Assembly (NCBI RefSeq): GCF_003589595.1
Contig: NW_020653750.1
Span: 2,139,799-2,203,798 of the forward strand
Source: Hyposmocoma kahamanoa
Lineage: Eukaryota > Arthropoda > Insecta > Lepidoptera > Cosmopterigidae
Length of the DNA: 64,000 nt
Direction: 5' to 3'
Below are positions 33,864 to 45,084 of this stretch, piece by piece (the first letter of the stretch is position 1; each line of letters begins with the position of its first letter). The position numbers and the translations under genes were made by a program. The notes under the pieces were generated by a model. That model was not told the origin of the DNA, made no database searches, and worked only from the letters and a program-made list of their open reading frames with translations.

Positions 33864-34165
33864 AATATAATACACTTTTAAATTTGTATTGAATTGATAT
33901 TCAATTATTTTTTGTGAAATTATTCCACTAGATTGTTATAATTGTTAATACAAAGATCGAACACTCAGAAAAAAATCCTTCGATCCGGCCGGATTCGAAC
34001 CGACGTCTTGTAGCTTACCGTGCCAGACGCTATACCAACTAAGCAACGGAACGACCCAGCAGACCTCACGAAAATTTCTATGTGCTTGCGTAGTGTCTGT
34101 GTATTTGGTTTTTCAACGACTTTTACTTTGCTTAGTTGGTATAGCGTCTGGTACGGTAAGCTAAA
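33864..34165 (-). mobile_element. SINE type 1 with partial inverted second copy
   Basis: 33935-34075 on the minus strand has TTGCTTAGTTGGTATAGCG (A-box) and GGTTCGAATCCGGCC (B-box). 34130-34165 repeats TTGCTTAGTTGGTATAGCG and TACGGTAAGCTA on the + strand. The left flank includes TTGAATTGATATTCAATTAT. Confidence 0.75.
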
Positions 34166-34596
34166 AAAGAATAGGTACACGAAATGGGAATTTTGTGAAT
34201 TCACTATTTTTAGTGCATTATAAAAAACTTACATGCATACAATATATGTGATTTGTACGGCCTTACGTGATTTTTCGTTTGATAAAATATATTTTACTGC
34301 GTCTCCTTCGGCAACACTTCGGCAAGGTGTAGTAGTCTGACGAAGTCGGCAGTCGACCCTGTATAATCGGCCGTTTATTAGTCATACCTAGCATGTCATA
34401 CTGATAACCACGGCACTATGATCGCAGTTAGTCTGCTGAAGGTGGCAGATAACTCCGTGTGATAACTTTGGCAGACGAAGTAGTCTGCCGAAAGTCGGCA
34501 GACATACCTGTGTAAATACGCCATAACACTATATTTCACTCTGGGATTATATTTATAATACATTACGCTCAATTAATGTTATATTTGAAATGTTAG
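34166..34596. repeat. unassigned DNA with a ~42-bp direct repeat
   Basis: AGTAGTCTGACGAAGTCGGC (about 34329) and AGTAGTCTGCCGAAAGTCGG (about 34470) start two similar segments. Each continues into CCTGT.TAAAT/TAATC and a GCC end. No gene is present. Confidence 0.6.
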
Positions 34597-34855
34597 AAAC
34601 TTAATAGATTTAGGCGTCACTTTGCGGAAGTCCATGTTAAAAAAATGGAAGTAAATTACTTTGCTAATCGTGCTTGCTTGTGTGGACTCTGTTTTCTTGG
34701 AGTTAGTTGAATAAACAACACAAGCGCTATTACAATCACAAATATCAACGAAACGTGTTTCGCCTCTCTACGACGTATTCTCAGGGGTTGTTGATGGTTC
34801 GACACTCGGCCGAAGAAATATACCTTCATTATAATAACATTATACACAGATATAC
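34597..34855 (-). mobile_element. Jockey-like LINE 3' end, truncated
   Basis: The minus strand has CAACAACCCCTGAGAATACG, GGCGAAACACGTTTCG and GTAATAGCGCTTGTGTTG, then the tail with GGACTTCCGCAAAGTGACG. The first blocks match the 3' UTR of the LINE at 1-2775. Confidence 0.75.
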
Positions 34856-35259
34856 ATTATACATACAATAACATTATAATGACAGTACAAGGTGTACCCG
34901 CGGTGTACCATAAGTAAGACAAAATACAAATAGTCAAATATTTGTTAAGCTTAAACTCGCGTTCTCAGAATGTGTCCAATCAAGTTGGATCTCGGTGTCG
35001 GTTTCAGAAAAAACCACATGAAAAGGGACTTTTTGGAGGGCTTACTGCTCTCTACAACGTAATTCGAGGATTTAAGTCCGTTCTATTAATGATTGTTCTC
35101 CCTGTTCTACACCGCACCGCCGCTTGTTATATTTTGCATTGTTTATGTTTGTTACTTAAATGCATTTGTGATTATTTATTAATTTAATTTCATTCATTTA
35201 TTCATGATATAGATTGACGAGACATTGGATTGTAATTAACTTTATCGAATGTCAGGATA
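34856..35259. other. no gene seen
   Basis: Short chance frames only. Confidence 0.45.
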
Positions 35260-35458
35260 TTTCACCACCATGATATTCAATTATTTTTTGGAAAATTACT
35301 CCACTACTTTGTTATAATTATTAATACGAAGATCGAACACTTAGAAAAAATCCTTCGATCGGGTTGGATTCGAACCAGCGCGGCAGCGTCTTCTAACAAA
35401 CCATGCTAGACGCTATGCCAATTAAATCACGAAACGAACCAGCGGACCTTACCAATTT
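35260..35458 (-). mobile_element. SINE type 1
   Basis: On the minus strand TGATTTAATTGGCATAGCG and TGGTTCGAATCCAACC are the A- and B-box regions. The left flank ATATTCAATTATTTTTTGG is shared with the copies at 33864 and 41436. Confidence 0.7.
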
Positions 35459-35664
35459 CTTTATGTGCTTATTATGCTTATCTTTGTGTTAATGGGGATA
35501 TTGAATTGATAAATTTTTATTTGTTTCGTTACATTATACATTATTCATATTTATTGTGTTCATTGAAATTTAGTAAGTAATAGAGACGTACGCCCATGGC
35601 GATATCGGCGTGGCATATGTGTTTTGGGTGTTTAAAATAATGCAATAAGGCATTTTTCTCCTTT

Positions 35665-35765
35665 AACTTACTGGTGAAATTACAGGCACATGGGATTTGT
35701 CAACGTTATGTCTTAGGGTGACGGACCCACTGGCGGTGCTTTTTAGATCTTTGCGATTCAAAACT
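35665..35765 (+). repeat. R repeat fragment
   Basis: TACAGGCACATGGGATTTG and ATCTTTGCGATTCAAAACTC match the middle of R. It is cut where the next element starts. Confidence 0.75.
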
Positions 35766-37608
35766 CTGAGTAGTACACCCCCAAGGAGCACACTTTATAA
35801 GCCTTAAAACTATTATATCTATAAACAGTCTTAAAATGGTTTAGATAATAGTTCTCTATAAATGGTTTTAGAAAAAAGAAATTGTTCTTATAGACTTATT
35901 TCGCTCAAGTCAAAATTTTAACACCTTCTTAATACCAAACAACTTCATTAAGTGTAATCTCTCTTAAGATTTACTCTTATAGTCCTTATTTTAAGTTCAT
36001 CTGTAGAACAACTGATTATTTTTAGTAAAATTGTTCTATACACATCCAGTAAAGTTTACTATTAATACTCTAAAATCTAGTGTTCTTAAGTTTATTCTAG
36101 ATATATTTAATTTATAGACGTTCTGTAGTGTTTGTACTTATTGACAAACACGTTATAGCGCGTCTTTAGTAGATTTTATTTTTTTTAAATACTACAATTA
36201 GGGTTTTTACTCTATTACGTTGTAAGAGTTCATGTAAAATGGATAAAGTAAAGAATATTAAAAGGTCTGGTGGAGGTGGTGAACCTTGGATATTAAGTCA
36301 CATCATTCGATACAATCAGCGTTGCCAATGCCCATTGTTCAAAATCCCCAAAAATCACGGTTAAAATCCCCAAATTCGGGGAGAGCAAAGTTCATATTCC
36401 CCCCAACCCACATCTCGAATTTTCATTATTTATTAGAAATCCATCGCTTAAAAATATAATAAAGAATTAAGAAACTCAAAATGTAATAATCTATTACGTT
36501 TGCTGTGAATGTAAACGGAATGTAAAAAGTAATTACCTTAAATCGTTCATTTATTTTAATAATAATAATAATAACGTACACACTCAACATAGCCCCGAAC
36601 TAGGGAAACCCTGTGTCGCGGGTGCCATGGACACACACGTAGACAACCACAAATTACACCCAAACTCACGAGAAATAAATGTAGGCCATATAAAAATTTC
36701 TCCTGACCCGGGAATCGAACCTGGGACCTCTGCATGGCATGGTAACCATTCGGCCACGGAGGCAGTTATATTAAATATAATATTAATTAGATTCAACATT
36801 AATCTGTAATCAGTCTGAACAAAAAATCATTTTTCTTTGCATTACAAAATTAAGTTATTTGATTATTTGTTATGCATTTGGTGACACTATGATAACGTTA
36901 GAAATAATCAATGAGTTTCGACCAATATTTAATATTTAAAGTTGACGAGTGGTAAATTGTGGTGTGGAAATACCAACTGCTCGGCTTTGTTTATCAATAG
37001 CTGATTTCGTTTTGCTTCATATCGGGGACCGGCCCAAGCGGGAGAAAGAATCGCTAACTCAACACGCACCGACGGTAATTTTACAATTCAGAACCAAGTG
37101 CTCTAACAATAATTCTGTTTAAGCTGCTTGTTAATAATACGAGGGATGTGCGATGTTGAATAATACGTCGATATAGTATTCCATCACAGTGTTTCTAACA
37201 GTAACGATCAAACTAGCGATGCATCAGCAATTGATAGATTAAACAAAATGATAAAATGTTAGAATCCCCACATTTTCCTCACATAGCGCCAATCCCCACA
37301 AAAACTGTCTACAAGACTAAATAAAAACTGTCTACATTCTACAAATGGTCGTGTAGCATTCTAGAAGGGTTAGTTGAGAAAAAAGATAAGAGTCACTCTT
37401 AACACTACCTACAGATAATTTCTCAAAACACTCTTGTGATCTACTAATAAAGTTGTGCCCACTTTTACTTTAAATTATCTAGAAGCCTTCTTCGAGATAT
37501 CTTGGGAATTTGAACTCTTAAAATATTCAATCGAATTAAATTCTATTAGATATCTTATAGTATATATTTAGATATGGGTGTGCTGCTTGGGCGGGTGCTC
37601 TCACTCAC
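35766..37608. mobile_element. DNA-transposon-like element with ~20-bp TIRs
   Basis: The left end has CACCCCCAAGGAGCACAC. The right end in reverse has CACCCGCCCAAGCAGCACAC. The interior is AT-rich with no intact transposase. A short frame at 36240 (MDKVKNIKRSGGGGEPW) may be a leftover exon start. A type 2 SINE is inserted at 36557. No clear target duplication was found. Confidence 0.5.
36557..36768 (-). mobile_element. SINE type 2
   Basis: The minus strand has TGGCCGAATGGTTACC and GGTTCGATTCCCGGG (A and B boxes), then the GGGTTTCCCTAGTTCGGGG block and a TTATTATTATTA tail. It is the best-preserved of the three type 2 copies. Confidence 0.85.
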
Positions 37609-37736
37609 TACTTTAATGTTACAAATTGTATCATTACAGACTATAATGCTCGGATCTCATCACTGAATCATTGATGTAATATTCGATTTTGAACTGTTAC
37701 ATTACAAGCGAATGCTCCCGGTGAGGGAGCGCCCTT

Positions 37737-37957
37737 AAGTGACACGCCTACCCATGACAGTTGTAGTACCAGACAGAGCTTTAAATCACAAAGATCTGAA
37801 CGGCACTGCCGCCAAGCCCGACACCTTGAGACATAAGTTCAAGTTCCATGAGCCTGTAATTTCACCAGCTCCCTTACCCTTCGAAACAGGAACGCAGTAG
37901 TGCTCACACTACTGCTTGGCGGCAGAAATGGTAAGGTGGCAATACTTGTACAGTACT
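37737..37957 (-). repeat. R repeat copy
   Basis: AAGTGACACGCCTACCCATG, CTGTAATTTCACCAGC and TACTGCTTGGCGGCAGAAAT are R landmarks in reverse. Confidence 0.85.
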
Positions 37958-38148
37958 ACGGCTTGAGCACCGATATTTCAACAACCCACCAAAAAAATCT
38001 ATAAAAAAGTCAATTGTGGTTAAATACGGGGATGTAGTAATTGTTCGTATCGTAATTCAACAAGTTTCAATGTTCTGGTTGCTGATGAGAGATGGAATAC
38101 TCGAAATTCCGTTTTCTCTATCTTCAAAAAATATATCGATCTCACATA

Positions 38149-39376
38149 CAGTCAATTCGGGTAACTTTGAACATTTTTTGCGTTTTTCTAATAATTTCAA
38201 ATTTAATTATGTTTCTTAACAATTATTTTATTAACTGAATAGTGTTCTTTTAAGCCCTTTTTTCGTTCTTATAGAAGGAATTTAGTAATTATTCAACAAA
38301 ACTGTTCTAGATTTGCTCCAAAAGTCACATTCAAAGTTGCCTTGAATTTTGGGTAACTTTGAATAAGATTAGCCTTCGATATGGAAACCGTATATTTTCT
38401 AGATATTTTACAGTTTGTGGAAGATTATACGACATATTCATATTTTTTAGATGTGAATCTGTCCAAATATTCCTGACAGTGCGTTCAAAAACGACATTTG
38501 ACTTGGTATTGCCATAATAAAACGAGACGAACTAATTTAGTTGAAATGAAAAACTTGTTTTTTCTTTAGATTTTTTAATTAATGCGAATAAAAATGAAAA
38601 TTTTCTGTTTAATAATAAATTCTACGCGTATTTAGCTATCAAATGAGATCAAAATGAATCAATCACCTATAACAATTATTTTAGGCAAAGTAAATACATA
38701 ACAAAAATCTATTCACCCCACTCATTGAATAAAATGTCGTCATAAATATAAATACGGCCGCCTTTTTTAGATAGCTGTTGCTCTTTTATAATATTCACAA
38801 TATCGGCTTTATTAACTTGACATGTATCAACGTTAGAGGGCCAAGACCAACCTCCTAAAAAGCATTTTTGGAGCACTGAGACAGTAATTTCCAAAGGAGT
38901 AACTTTTAAAACTCTCCCTGGAAACAGACTACCCTCTTCCCTAAAAACACAGTCAAACACATTCAAAGTTACCCAAATTTCTCTGTTTGGTAACGTCGTC
39001 AAAATCTAATTCGTTTTACGCGTAAATACAAAACCAAATTAAATTATTCTTTAAAAAAGCGATATATAAACCTCTACTTAAGTGTGGAAACCAAAACTTA
39101 CCAGTCAATATTCAGATTTATATATTTAATTCCGATTCTAAAACTGAGCAACAAATCACACCAAACTACTTTCGCCAAGAAAAAACCGCGAAAGTTTAAA
39201 AAAATACAATTTAACATTACTTTTTTCTTTCATAACTTTCGTTTAACAATTTTGTTCCGATTTACACAGTTTCAATACTAAAAATAAAAGATTGTCATAC
39301 ATAAAATAAATTTTTAAATCTTTTACGCAACTACGTTCAAAGTTACACCACGATTCAAAGTTACCCGAATTGACTG
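38149..39376. mobile_element. pogo-like (Tc1/mariner superfamily) element
   Basis: There are perfect 23-bp TIRs: CAGTCAATTCGGGTAACTTT plus GAA at 38149-38171 and its complement at 39354-39376, each flanked by TA. The end CAGT..AATTCG resembles pogo termini. The core GGGTAACTTTGAA recurs inside at 38351-38363 and, inverted, at 38962-38974 and (one variant base) 39336-39348. Length is 1228 bp. Only a transposase C-terminal scrap remains. Confidence 0.85.
38709..39002 (-). pseudogene. pogo-like transposase C-terminal scrap (97 aa)
   Basis: The frame carries VFREEGSLFPGRVLKVTP, then GGWSWPSNVDTCQVNKADIV and GGRIYIYDDILFNEWGE. A pattern of 'FPG.V', 'W.WP...D', 'DI...I' and a basic 'RG.Y...D' end is found after the DDE domain in insect pogo-like (DDE_1) transposases. 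The DDE catalytic core and the N-terminal helix-turn-helix are missing. The GGGTAACTTTGAA-type motif overlaps the start of this frame (38962-38974). The link to pogo rests mostly on the TIRs and TA flanks; the protein similarity alone is weak. Confidence 0.45.
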
Positions 39377-39378
39377 TA

Positions 39379-40087
39379 GCCTTTTTATTTAATTTTTTTT
39401 TGTTTTCGCCATTGACTTACAAATAAATGGACGACGGGTCTAATACAAAAACCACGAAAAAAATGTCCCAAGTCAACCTATTCGAAATTTAAATTGTAAT
39501 GTCATCGCAGTATCGCGCTGTCAGTAGAACAAATGAAGACTAAAGCGGAGTGTCGCGCTCTGTATACGATTTTAGCGCCTTACAAGTGCGGACACTTTTT
39601 AGCGCGGACCCGACGTCCATATAATTGTAAGTCAATGGTTTTCGCACTAATTTTAGAAAAGTAACGTTAGTTGTATAAGAAGGAGTTCTAATTTAAAAAA
39701 TAAAAAGAAATTCCGAAAAAAGTTTTTATTCAAAGTCCGTATTTATCAAACCACCTTCGTAAGTATTTATTTGAATGTATATATTTGAATTAAAATTTAA
39801 CACTAAGTTTATTTACACACTATGTGAGTCTGTTGCATTACATCCCACGAACCCACATCACGAGGCAGGCGAGTCCATAATTCAGCCACGTCAGGGATTT
39901 TTTGACCTGTCCCTCCCTTACAGCGTTATTCATAGCTGAGCCGGCACTTTCTTGTGTCATATGTTGGTGGAAATAACTCACTATCATATTTATGTTTTCA
40001 AGAAGCAGTAATAGTCCACTCGAGAGGTCTTTGCGTTCATTTATAACAGTAGGTAATGCACAACTGAATCTTTTTAATATTTTTTTA
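39379..40087. other. no gene seen
   Basis: A slightly GC-richer patch near 39480-39640 matches nothing I know. Confidence 0.4.
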
Positions 40088-40375
40088 TGAGACCACTTGA
40101 CGAGATGAACAAGTAGCCCACTTGGTGGTCAGTGACACGACTGTCCATAACAGTTGCAGTAGCACTCAGTGCTTTAAATCACAAAGGTCGGAACGGCGCT
40201 GCCTCTGCACCCGTCACCCTGACATATAAGTTGACAAGTCCTTTGTGCCTGTAGTTTCACCAGCACCCTTACCCTTCATAACCGAAACGTAGTAATGCTC
40301 ATATTACTGCTTGGCGGCAGAAATAGGTAAGGTGGCAGTACTTCCCTCTCTCACACTCTCTCTCGCACTCTTTCA
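40088..40375 (-). repeat. R repeat copy, near complete
   Basis: It runs from ACCACTTGACGAGATGAAC to GGTAAGGTGGCAGTACTTCC, then a CTCTCTC run where the GAGCTCTACTGC end should be. Confidence 0.85.
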
Positions 40376-40737
40376 CAATAATATAATTGTATACGTATTT
40401 CTAAAAGATATAATCAGTAAATTCACACTCTTGGTGTAATAAAGCCACATCTGCAAAATTACAACTTTTCAGGAGAGAGGTTTTAGGGTTCTACAAAAGA
40501 AATTTGTCCATAACTAAGCCAACGTCTTCTCTAGAACCGGTTTACAGGTCATATTCGACTTCATATTAGTTTTAAGAATGCTACACATTTCAATTTTTTA
40601 TTTATGAAAAAAGTGACAAACATGACTAATAAGATGTATACTCTTTTGTGATAAGATTCCAGTTGATTTGAGATTAACAATACTGAAAATGTTTTTTTAT
40701 ACTAACGGTTTATTGGACTAAAGATGTACAAAATATT
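40376..40737. other. no gene seen
   Basis: AT-rich, unassigned. Confidence 0.4.
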
Positions 40738-41190
40738 TAGTAGCAGTAGAGCTCCTTGTGAAAGAGTTCATCCAGAGAAGTATTGCCACCTTACCTATTT
40801 ATGCCGCCAAGCAGTAATGTCAGCACTGTTACATTCCGGTTTAGAAAGGGTAAGGGTGTTGACGAAATTATAGGCACATGGGACTTGTCAACTTATGTCT
40901 TAAAGTGACGGGCGCAGTAGCAGTGCTTCTCGGATCTTTGTGATTTTAAGCTTTGAATGGCACCGCAACTGTTATGGACAAGCGTGTCGCTTACCGCCAG
41001 GTGTACGACTTCTTCGTCCGGTCATTTGGTATCATTATTCATTCAATCATTATTCAGCGTTCAACAAGTAATTAAAGAAAGTAGAACCGATAATACTTCT
41101 TGAATTTCGATTTTGTGCTCTGAACAAACTAGAGCCAGTATTCCTGTTAATCCCTAAAAATTGTCAAACCAGAAAAACACGGTGTTAAAA
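40738..41190 (+). repeat. R repeat copy with extended 3' flank
   Basis: R proper (TAGCAGTAGAGCTCCTTG to about 41035) is followed by GCGTTCAACAAGTAATTAA and GATAATACTTCTTGAATTTC. The same extension follows the copy at 17970, so the repeated unit is about 430-450 bp in this subfamily. Confidence 0.85.
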
Positions 41191-41225
41191 TGGGTCTTTC
41201 GAACATATTAAGTTTTTACCGTAAT

Positions 41226-41292
41226 ACGTTAGGTTAGTGTCGCTTACCACCAGGCGTACGACTTGTTCGTCCCATCACTTGGTATTATAAAA
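41226..41292 (+). repeat. R repeat 3' fragment
   Basis: GTGTCGCTTACCACCAGGCG and CATCACTTGGTATTATAAA match the R end. Confidence 0.7.
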
Positions 41293-41299
41293 AAATACA

Positions 41300-41755
41300 T
41301 CTGCGTACTTGCATGACAAAAATCCATTTAGTAACTAGTTTAGCACTTTCAAATTGTCTCGATCTATGATATTTGAAATTAACTTGTAAATGTTACTTAA
41401 GTACAAATGTTTATTAGCGAAGAGCAACTCCTAGAGTTTTAAATTTTTATTGAATTGATATTCAATTATTTTTTGTGAAATTACCCAACAACAAGCACAT
41501 AGAAAAATTCGTGAGGTCCGCTGGTTCGTTCCGTGGCTTAGCTGGTATAGCGTCTGGCACGGTATGCTAGAAGATGTCTGTTCGAATCCGGCCGGACCGA
41601 AGGAATTTTTTCTGAGTGTTGGATCTTTGTATTAATAATTATAACCCTTAGAGTTGTTTGCTCATTCTTTTCAGGGGAATCTGCCTTACGAATGAGTAGT
41701 AGAGTTTAATTAATAAGACGATTTGAAGTGTAATTTGCTTACCTGTGAAATAAAG
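41300..41755 (+). mobile_element. LINE-B 3' UTR copy interrupted by SINE
   Basis: GCGTACTTGCATGACAAAAATCC...CTCGATCT and TTAGCGAAGAGCAACTCC (left) plus TGCCTTACGAATGAGTAG and GTGAAATAAAGATGG (right) match the 3' UTR of LINE-B at 58225-58500. Similarity is split at 41436-41647. Confidence 0.75.
41436..41647 (+). mobile_element. SINE type 1 insertion
   Basis: It has TGGCTTAGCTGGTATAGCG (A-box) and CTGTTCGAATCCGGCCGG (B-box). The flanks CCTAGAGTT (left) and CCTTAGAGTT (right) look like a 9-10 bp target duplication in the LINE-B tail. The 7-bp pairing CGTTCCG/CGGACCG (one mismatch) would mimic a tRNA acceptor stem, but the anticodon loop lacks U33, so this is not a tRNA gene. Confidence 0.75.
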
Positions 41756-41869
41756 ATGGTTAGACTTTGACTGAAATCAAGGTATTATATAGTAGCGATA
41801 TAAGAGTGTCATCTCGATTTAACAAGATTTAACAAAAGGCACAGGTTCGTCTTTTGCTATAGGTGCTGG

Positions 41870-42045
41870 TATGTATTTTGTCAGCATTACTGTGTTCCGG
41901 TTTTGAAGGGTAAGGGTGCTGTCCCCCTCAGTTCTTTGCGATTTAAAGCTCTGAGTGGCACTGCAACTGTTATGGACAAGCGTGTAGCTTACCATCAGAT
42001 GCACTACTTGTTCGTCCCGTCACTTGATATTATAAAAAAAATTAA
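41870..42045 (+). repeat. R repeat copy with internal deletion
   Basis: TACTGTGTTCCGGTTTTGAA...GGGTGCTG jumps to TTCTTTGCGATTTAAAGCTC; the block with GGCACATGGGACTTGTC is missing. Confidence 0.75.
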
Positions 42046-43659
42046 AATATTAATGAGAATTTAGTGACATGAAGTATTTGCACTTACTTTATACGGTCGT
42101 GTACTTTCAACTTAAAATCACTGTTTCCGAAACCTTCATCTAGAAATATGAAAAGCTGAACCGTACTCTACAATGCTCTCACCACATCTGCCAAACTCAA
42201 TATATTCACAGTATATTGTAAACATAATCATTAGATGAAGTTAAAAGTTTTTGATTAATCACATTTCTTTTCTTCGTGGAAGGTATTTAAAAAAGTTCAC
42301 ACAAAAAATGTTTGTGAGTGTTCTTACCTGGTATCAGGGCGAAAAGTTGAAAGAGTAAGAAGCTTTGAAACAAAGTTGTTGCTTAGAGGAGTATTCTACT
42401 CGCAAAAGTTCGCTTTTCATTTTTATTTACGGCTCTCGAGATTTCTCTCTAACTGTTAGAATAACTTGAACAGTTCAATATATTTAAACGGAACTATTCT
42501 GTTATATTGAACTGCAAATAATTTAGAATTAATTATTTATAATCCAAAATTACCATAACATTTTATTATCATTATTATATATTAGTAGGTACGTATATCA
42601 AACGTTGCAGACAATAATTGATGTCTAAGGTATTTTGAAATATTAGCAAAATAAATGTTTACACACGTGTGTGGTGTTACCATAATCATACAAGTGCGCC
42701 TATTAGAAAAAGCATTTTTACTATGGCAAGTTTGAACCATTAATATTTGTTCTCATTGTACGGACTGTAACATACCAGGCTATACCTACATAGCTTGATG
42801 TGCTGTTGACTATGTATCTTAGTCTAAAACAAAATAATTTCTCAATGTGATATTTATTAAAAAAGAAAAGTGTACCTAGATATTCGTTTGAATAAAAGAA
42901 TTGCACTCATACTGGAACACATTTTCGCTAGAGTTGCAATGCGGGCGAGAAAGTTTGGCAATAACAGTGTAAATCTCGGCGTCTTTCTTCATATGCCAGG
43001 CGAAAATTTAAGACCTTTCTTCCACCAACGTGGTTATGAGAGAATTCTAGCTACTTAATACTTAACATGAAAAGTACCTTGTCTTAAGTGTGGCCGAATC
43101 ATTCCTATATAGATTCTACGTTATAACGAAGATAAGCATACGGAAGAGCTTTTAGTGTTTAATACCAAATTTACAAATGTAGCCCTTATGATATATAATA
43201 CCTATATTATAAGTTTTCTTTTGCAGGTTTCTTATTACGACGTGAGGTTTTTTGTTTTCCCGATATATCGGTACAGTTACACCCTCCATGGTATGGGTTA
43301 ACTCAACGGTACGGTATGCGTTTGTCTGTTACAACAGATTTTCGCACGAATTATTTGAGACAAAATGCTTAGAATAATGACGCATAGAATGATAGTTTCA
43401 TATCAAACGAACTGTCACAAGTGAGGCAAAAATCAAATTCATGTAGGCTAGTTTTAGTAGTAGATTAATTTACGGTTTTAGTGAATATTTATATAAAAAT
43501 ACAAGTTGAAACGCGTTACTTCCTTCTGGAATGTGATGTTAGTATCTATTTTATGTTTGTTTGACGTATTTTTACACTCATTTGCCGCACATTTCGTCAT
43601 TTTTAGCTAAAATTCTTTATCTGTTCGCGGTGCAAGTTGACCTTGAGCACTGAAGGCCC
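42046..43659. other. no gene seen
   Basis: AT-rich; reading frames near 42721-43058 have no recognisable domains. Confidence 0.45.
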
Positions 43660-44110
43660 GCCCGCTCGTGTAGGCCCTTTTGGCGCGCTTCAATTTGCCT
43701 CACTTAGCGTGTGCGGACTAGGTTTCGATGCGTTATTATTCTAAGACAAAATGTTGGAATTCGACTTATGGTAAGCTGTACCGGCTTTATCTCTGGTTCA
43801 GGGCGTGCGGCTCACGGGGGCGCAGGATCTTAGCAAATTGTTCTACCGGGAATGGAACCTGGGAACTCCGCATCCAGCGCCCACAATACATTGTGGGTCT
43901 AACGGCTTACAAGCAGTTGGGCAACCGAGGTCGACATCATCATTTATTGTTTCATTTGCACTCAAATTTCCGATCACCGGGGAAAGTAATTGAAGTATTC
44001 CATTTTGATCGCGTGCCTACTGGGCGCCAGGGTATTTATTGCACTCGGGCAGTATGTGGGCCATTATGGGCTAGCGCCGGCGTTGAGGGTAAGAAACTTG
44101 TACTTTAATT
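43660..44110 (+). repeat. GC-richer dispersed repeat, also at 57945-58185
   Basis: GCACTCAAATTTCCGATCAC, TGGGCGCCAGGGTATTTATTG and GCTAGCGCCGG have counterparts at 57945-58185. The 126-residue open frame at 43728-44108 is probably accidental because the second copy does not keep it open. Confidence 0.55.
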
Positions 44111-44763
44111 ATAGATGAATACAGAATAAAAATTTTGTTGTAACCGGTGACCATCGGACTTATTAAGGACCCAAATCGTTGGATTGTTTGTAAAAACAAC
44201 TATACGCGATTTAAATAAGAAAAAACTAGTTTCATTTCCCGAAAACACAAGTACTCGATAAGCATAAAAAGTTATTTAACTGCTATTTATAAATTAAGAT
44301 TTCTCTTTGCTTCCAAATATTTAATTTTTTAAATTAGTTTTTGTTGGCAATTCCAACAATAATTGTTAAGTTGGCTATGTAAGTCATACCCACACTACAA
44401 AAACAAAACGTTGTCAATTTCCTGCGTATGCAGCTTTTTATTTTTTTCCATCCTCTAAGGCTTAGACTATTGGTTTATTTTTTTTTCCATCCTCTAAGGT
44501 GTGCAGGCTTGTGGCTTTGAATTGGTGTAAAACAAGGCGGAATAAATATTCCATTTTATTATAGAATCTTCAATACTAGCCTGAAACCAAGCCCCCACAT
44601 AAAGAGTGACATCAAACAGTTTTTAAGGGGATAAAACCAGGACTCAATGTTTTTATACATAAATGCACAATTAATTAATACATTTTTACTATATTACATA
44701 AAAAGAACTTCCCACGTCTCAAAATGTAAATCTCTGAGATGTTCTTTATAATGTTCACAATAG
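44111..44763. other. no gene seen
   Basis: It includes a short direct repeat, TTTTTTTCCATCCTCTAAGG, at about 44442 and 44480. Confidence 0.45.
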
Positions 44764-44940
44764 TAGCAGTAGAGCTCCTTGTGAAAGAGTTCGTCCAGAG
44801 AAGTACTGCCACCTTACCCGCCGCCAAGCAGTGACACTCACGTTACTGCTTTCCGGTTTTGTAAGGTAAGGGTGCTGATGAAATTACAGGCACATGGGAC
44901 TTGTCAACTTATGAACTTATAACCCAGGGTGACTATATTA
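44764..44940 (+). repeat. R repeat copy, 5' part
   Basis: TAGCAGTAGAGCTCCTTGTG through GCACATGGGACTTGTCAAC; ends at GGTGACTATATT. Confidence 0.85.
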
Positions 44941-45084
44941 AGGACACGCGCTTGTAACCTTTTCAACCAAAACAAGGAAAGATACTGACATACATATAAA
45001 GAGGCTGTATGGTGGAACCTTTGCCTAACCAAATAAAGGGCGGAAATTTATTTTAAAAAATTACGAAAGTATTTACAATTTTGA

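Noticed and set aside
33950..34075. True tRNA gene on the minus strand
   Set aside because: Same SINE family; poor T-arm and anticodon arm pairing.
36240..36330. MDKVKNIKRSGGGGEPW as a transposase exon
   Set aside because: Stops soon after and has no recognisable domain; kept only as a remark.
41500..41600. True tRNA gene
   Set aside because: A/B boxes and an acceptor-like stem exist, but the anticodon loop lacks U33, and it is one of several SINE copies inside a LINE tail.
43728..44108. 126-residue open frame as a gene
   Set aside because: It overlaps a dispersed repeat whose other copy (57945-58185) does not keep the frame; no domain is visible.
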